Positions 47,219 through 47,249 of a stretch of DNA of 47,249 bases are shown here, piece by piece (positions within the stretch are counted from its first letter, which is position 1; each line of letters opens with the position of its first letter). Position numbers and translations under genes: made by a program. The notes beneath the pieces were generated by a model. The model was not told the DNA's origin, did not search any database, and saw nothing but the letters and a program-made list of their open reading frames with translations. The stretch comes from Streptomyces populi (lineage in GTDB: Bacteria; Actinomycetota; Actinomycetes; Streptomycetales; Streptomycetaceae): positions 1 to 47,249 of the forward strand of contig NZ_KZ626904.1 of NCBI RefSeq assembly GCF_002911015.1. Reading direction: 5' to 3'.

Positions 47219-47249
47219 GTTCGCTTTCACGTTACGGACCGGGACGTCG

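Larger units (their letters stand above)
37750..47249. mobile_element. pSAM2-type actinomycete integrative and conjugative element (AICE)
   Basis: The gene order int, xis, rep (rolling-circle), spd genes, DUF2637, FtsK-like TraB, SCO3933-family protein, GntR/UTRA repressor, and divergent Nudix gene is that of the pSAM2 group. The left limit lies between gpmA and the 54-bp repeats; I set it approximately. No tRNA gene or direct repeat marking attL and attR was found, so the right end is taken as open. Confidence 0.85.

Overview
The window is high-GC actinobacterial DNA and almost certainly a Streptomyces chromosome. The supporting evidence is the GTG/ATG codon bias, many leaderless starts behind TANNNT -10 boxes, and a run of recognisable Streptomyces core genes in a familiar order: a nickel-responsive Fur regulator (nur), the WhiG anti-sigma factor RsiG/AmfC, a DevA/DevB developmental locus, mycothiol glycosyltransferase (mshA) and phosphoglycerate mutase (gpmA).

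Layout. 0-4.8 kb: a partial MoaD/ThiS-like gene, a membrane protein, an LmeA-like lipid-binding protein, then a sulfur operon (cysteine-rich leader peptide, rhodanese, SseC-like DUF1416), DUF3099 and a VOC protein. 4.8-8.2 kb: a DsrE-like protein and three overlapping genes for membrane-anchored proteins of unknown function. 8.1-14.5 kb: a 32-residue membrane peptide, nitrobindin, nur, a YgfZ-like folate protein, dtd, rsiG, a class-3-type asparaginase and an Eis-like acetyltransferase.

14.7-22.4 kb is the most unusual chromosomal segment. Four GntR-type (DevA-like) regulators lie in a row. Three small paralogous membrane proteins (about 61-64 residues) are encoded on the opposite strand, each divergent from a regulator. 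Two DevB-like HAD phosphatases and one aminoglycoside-phosphotransferase-fold kinase complete the set. Three regulators carry the same palindrome, GTTGG-N3-CCAAC with extensions, about 85-96 bp upstream of the start. The intergene before devA keeps the leader DNA of a small-membrane-protein gene but not the gene. The locus reads as a repeatedly duplicated regulator/membrane-peptide cassette joined to phosphate-transfer enzymes.

22.5-37.2 kb: TetR regulator, HelD-like helicase, an XRE regulator-HbhA-DUF2516 set (order as in Rv0474-Rv0476), a PP2C phosphatase with receiver domain, an NlpC/P60 hydrolase, a methyltransferase, mshA, YbjN, AraC, DUF2000, an MFS transporter and gpmA.

From about 37.75 kb to the window end lies a pSAM2-type integrative and conjugative element (AICE). 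It has an integrase, excisionase, rolling-circle Rep, Spd proteins, an FtsK-like TraB, a SCO3933-family protein, a KorSA-like repressor, a Pif-like Nudix protein and a short cargo segment. A repeated ACTCGTCTA-type operator occurs at six places and suggests one KorSA-controlled regulon. Next to the integrase end are three almost perfect 54-bp direct repeats. The right end of the element was not identified and may lie beyond the window.
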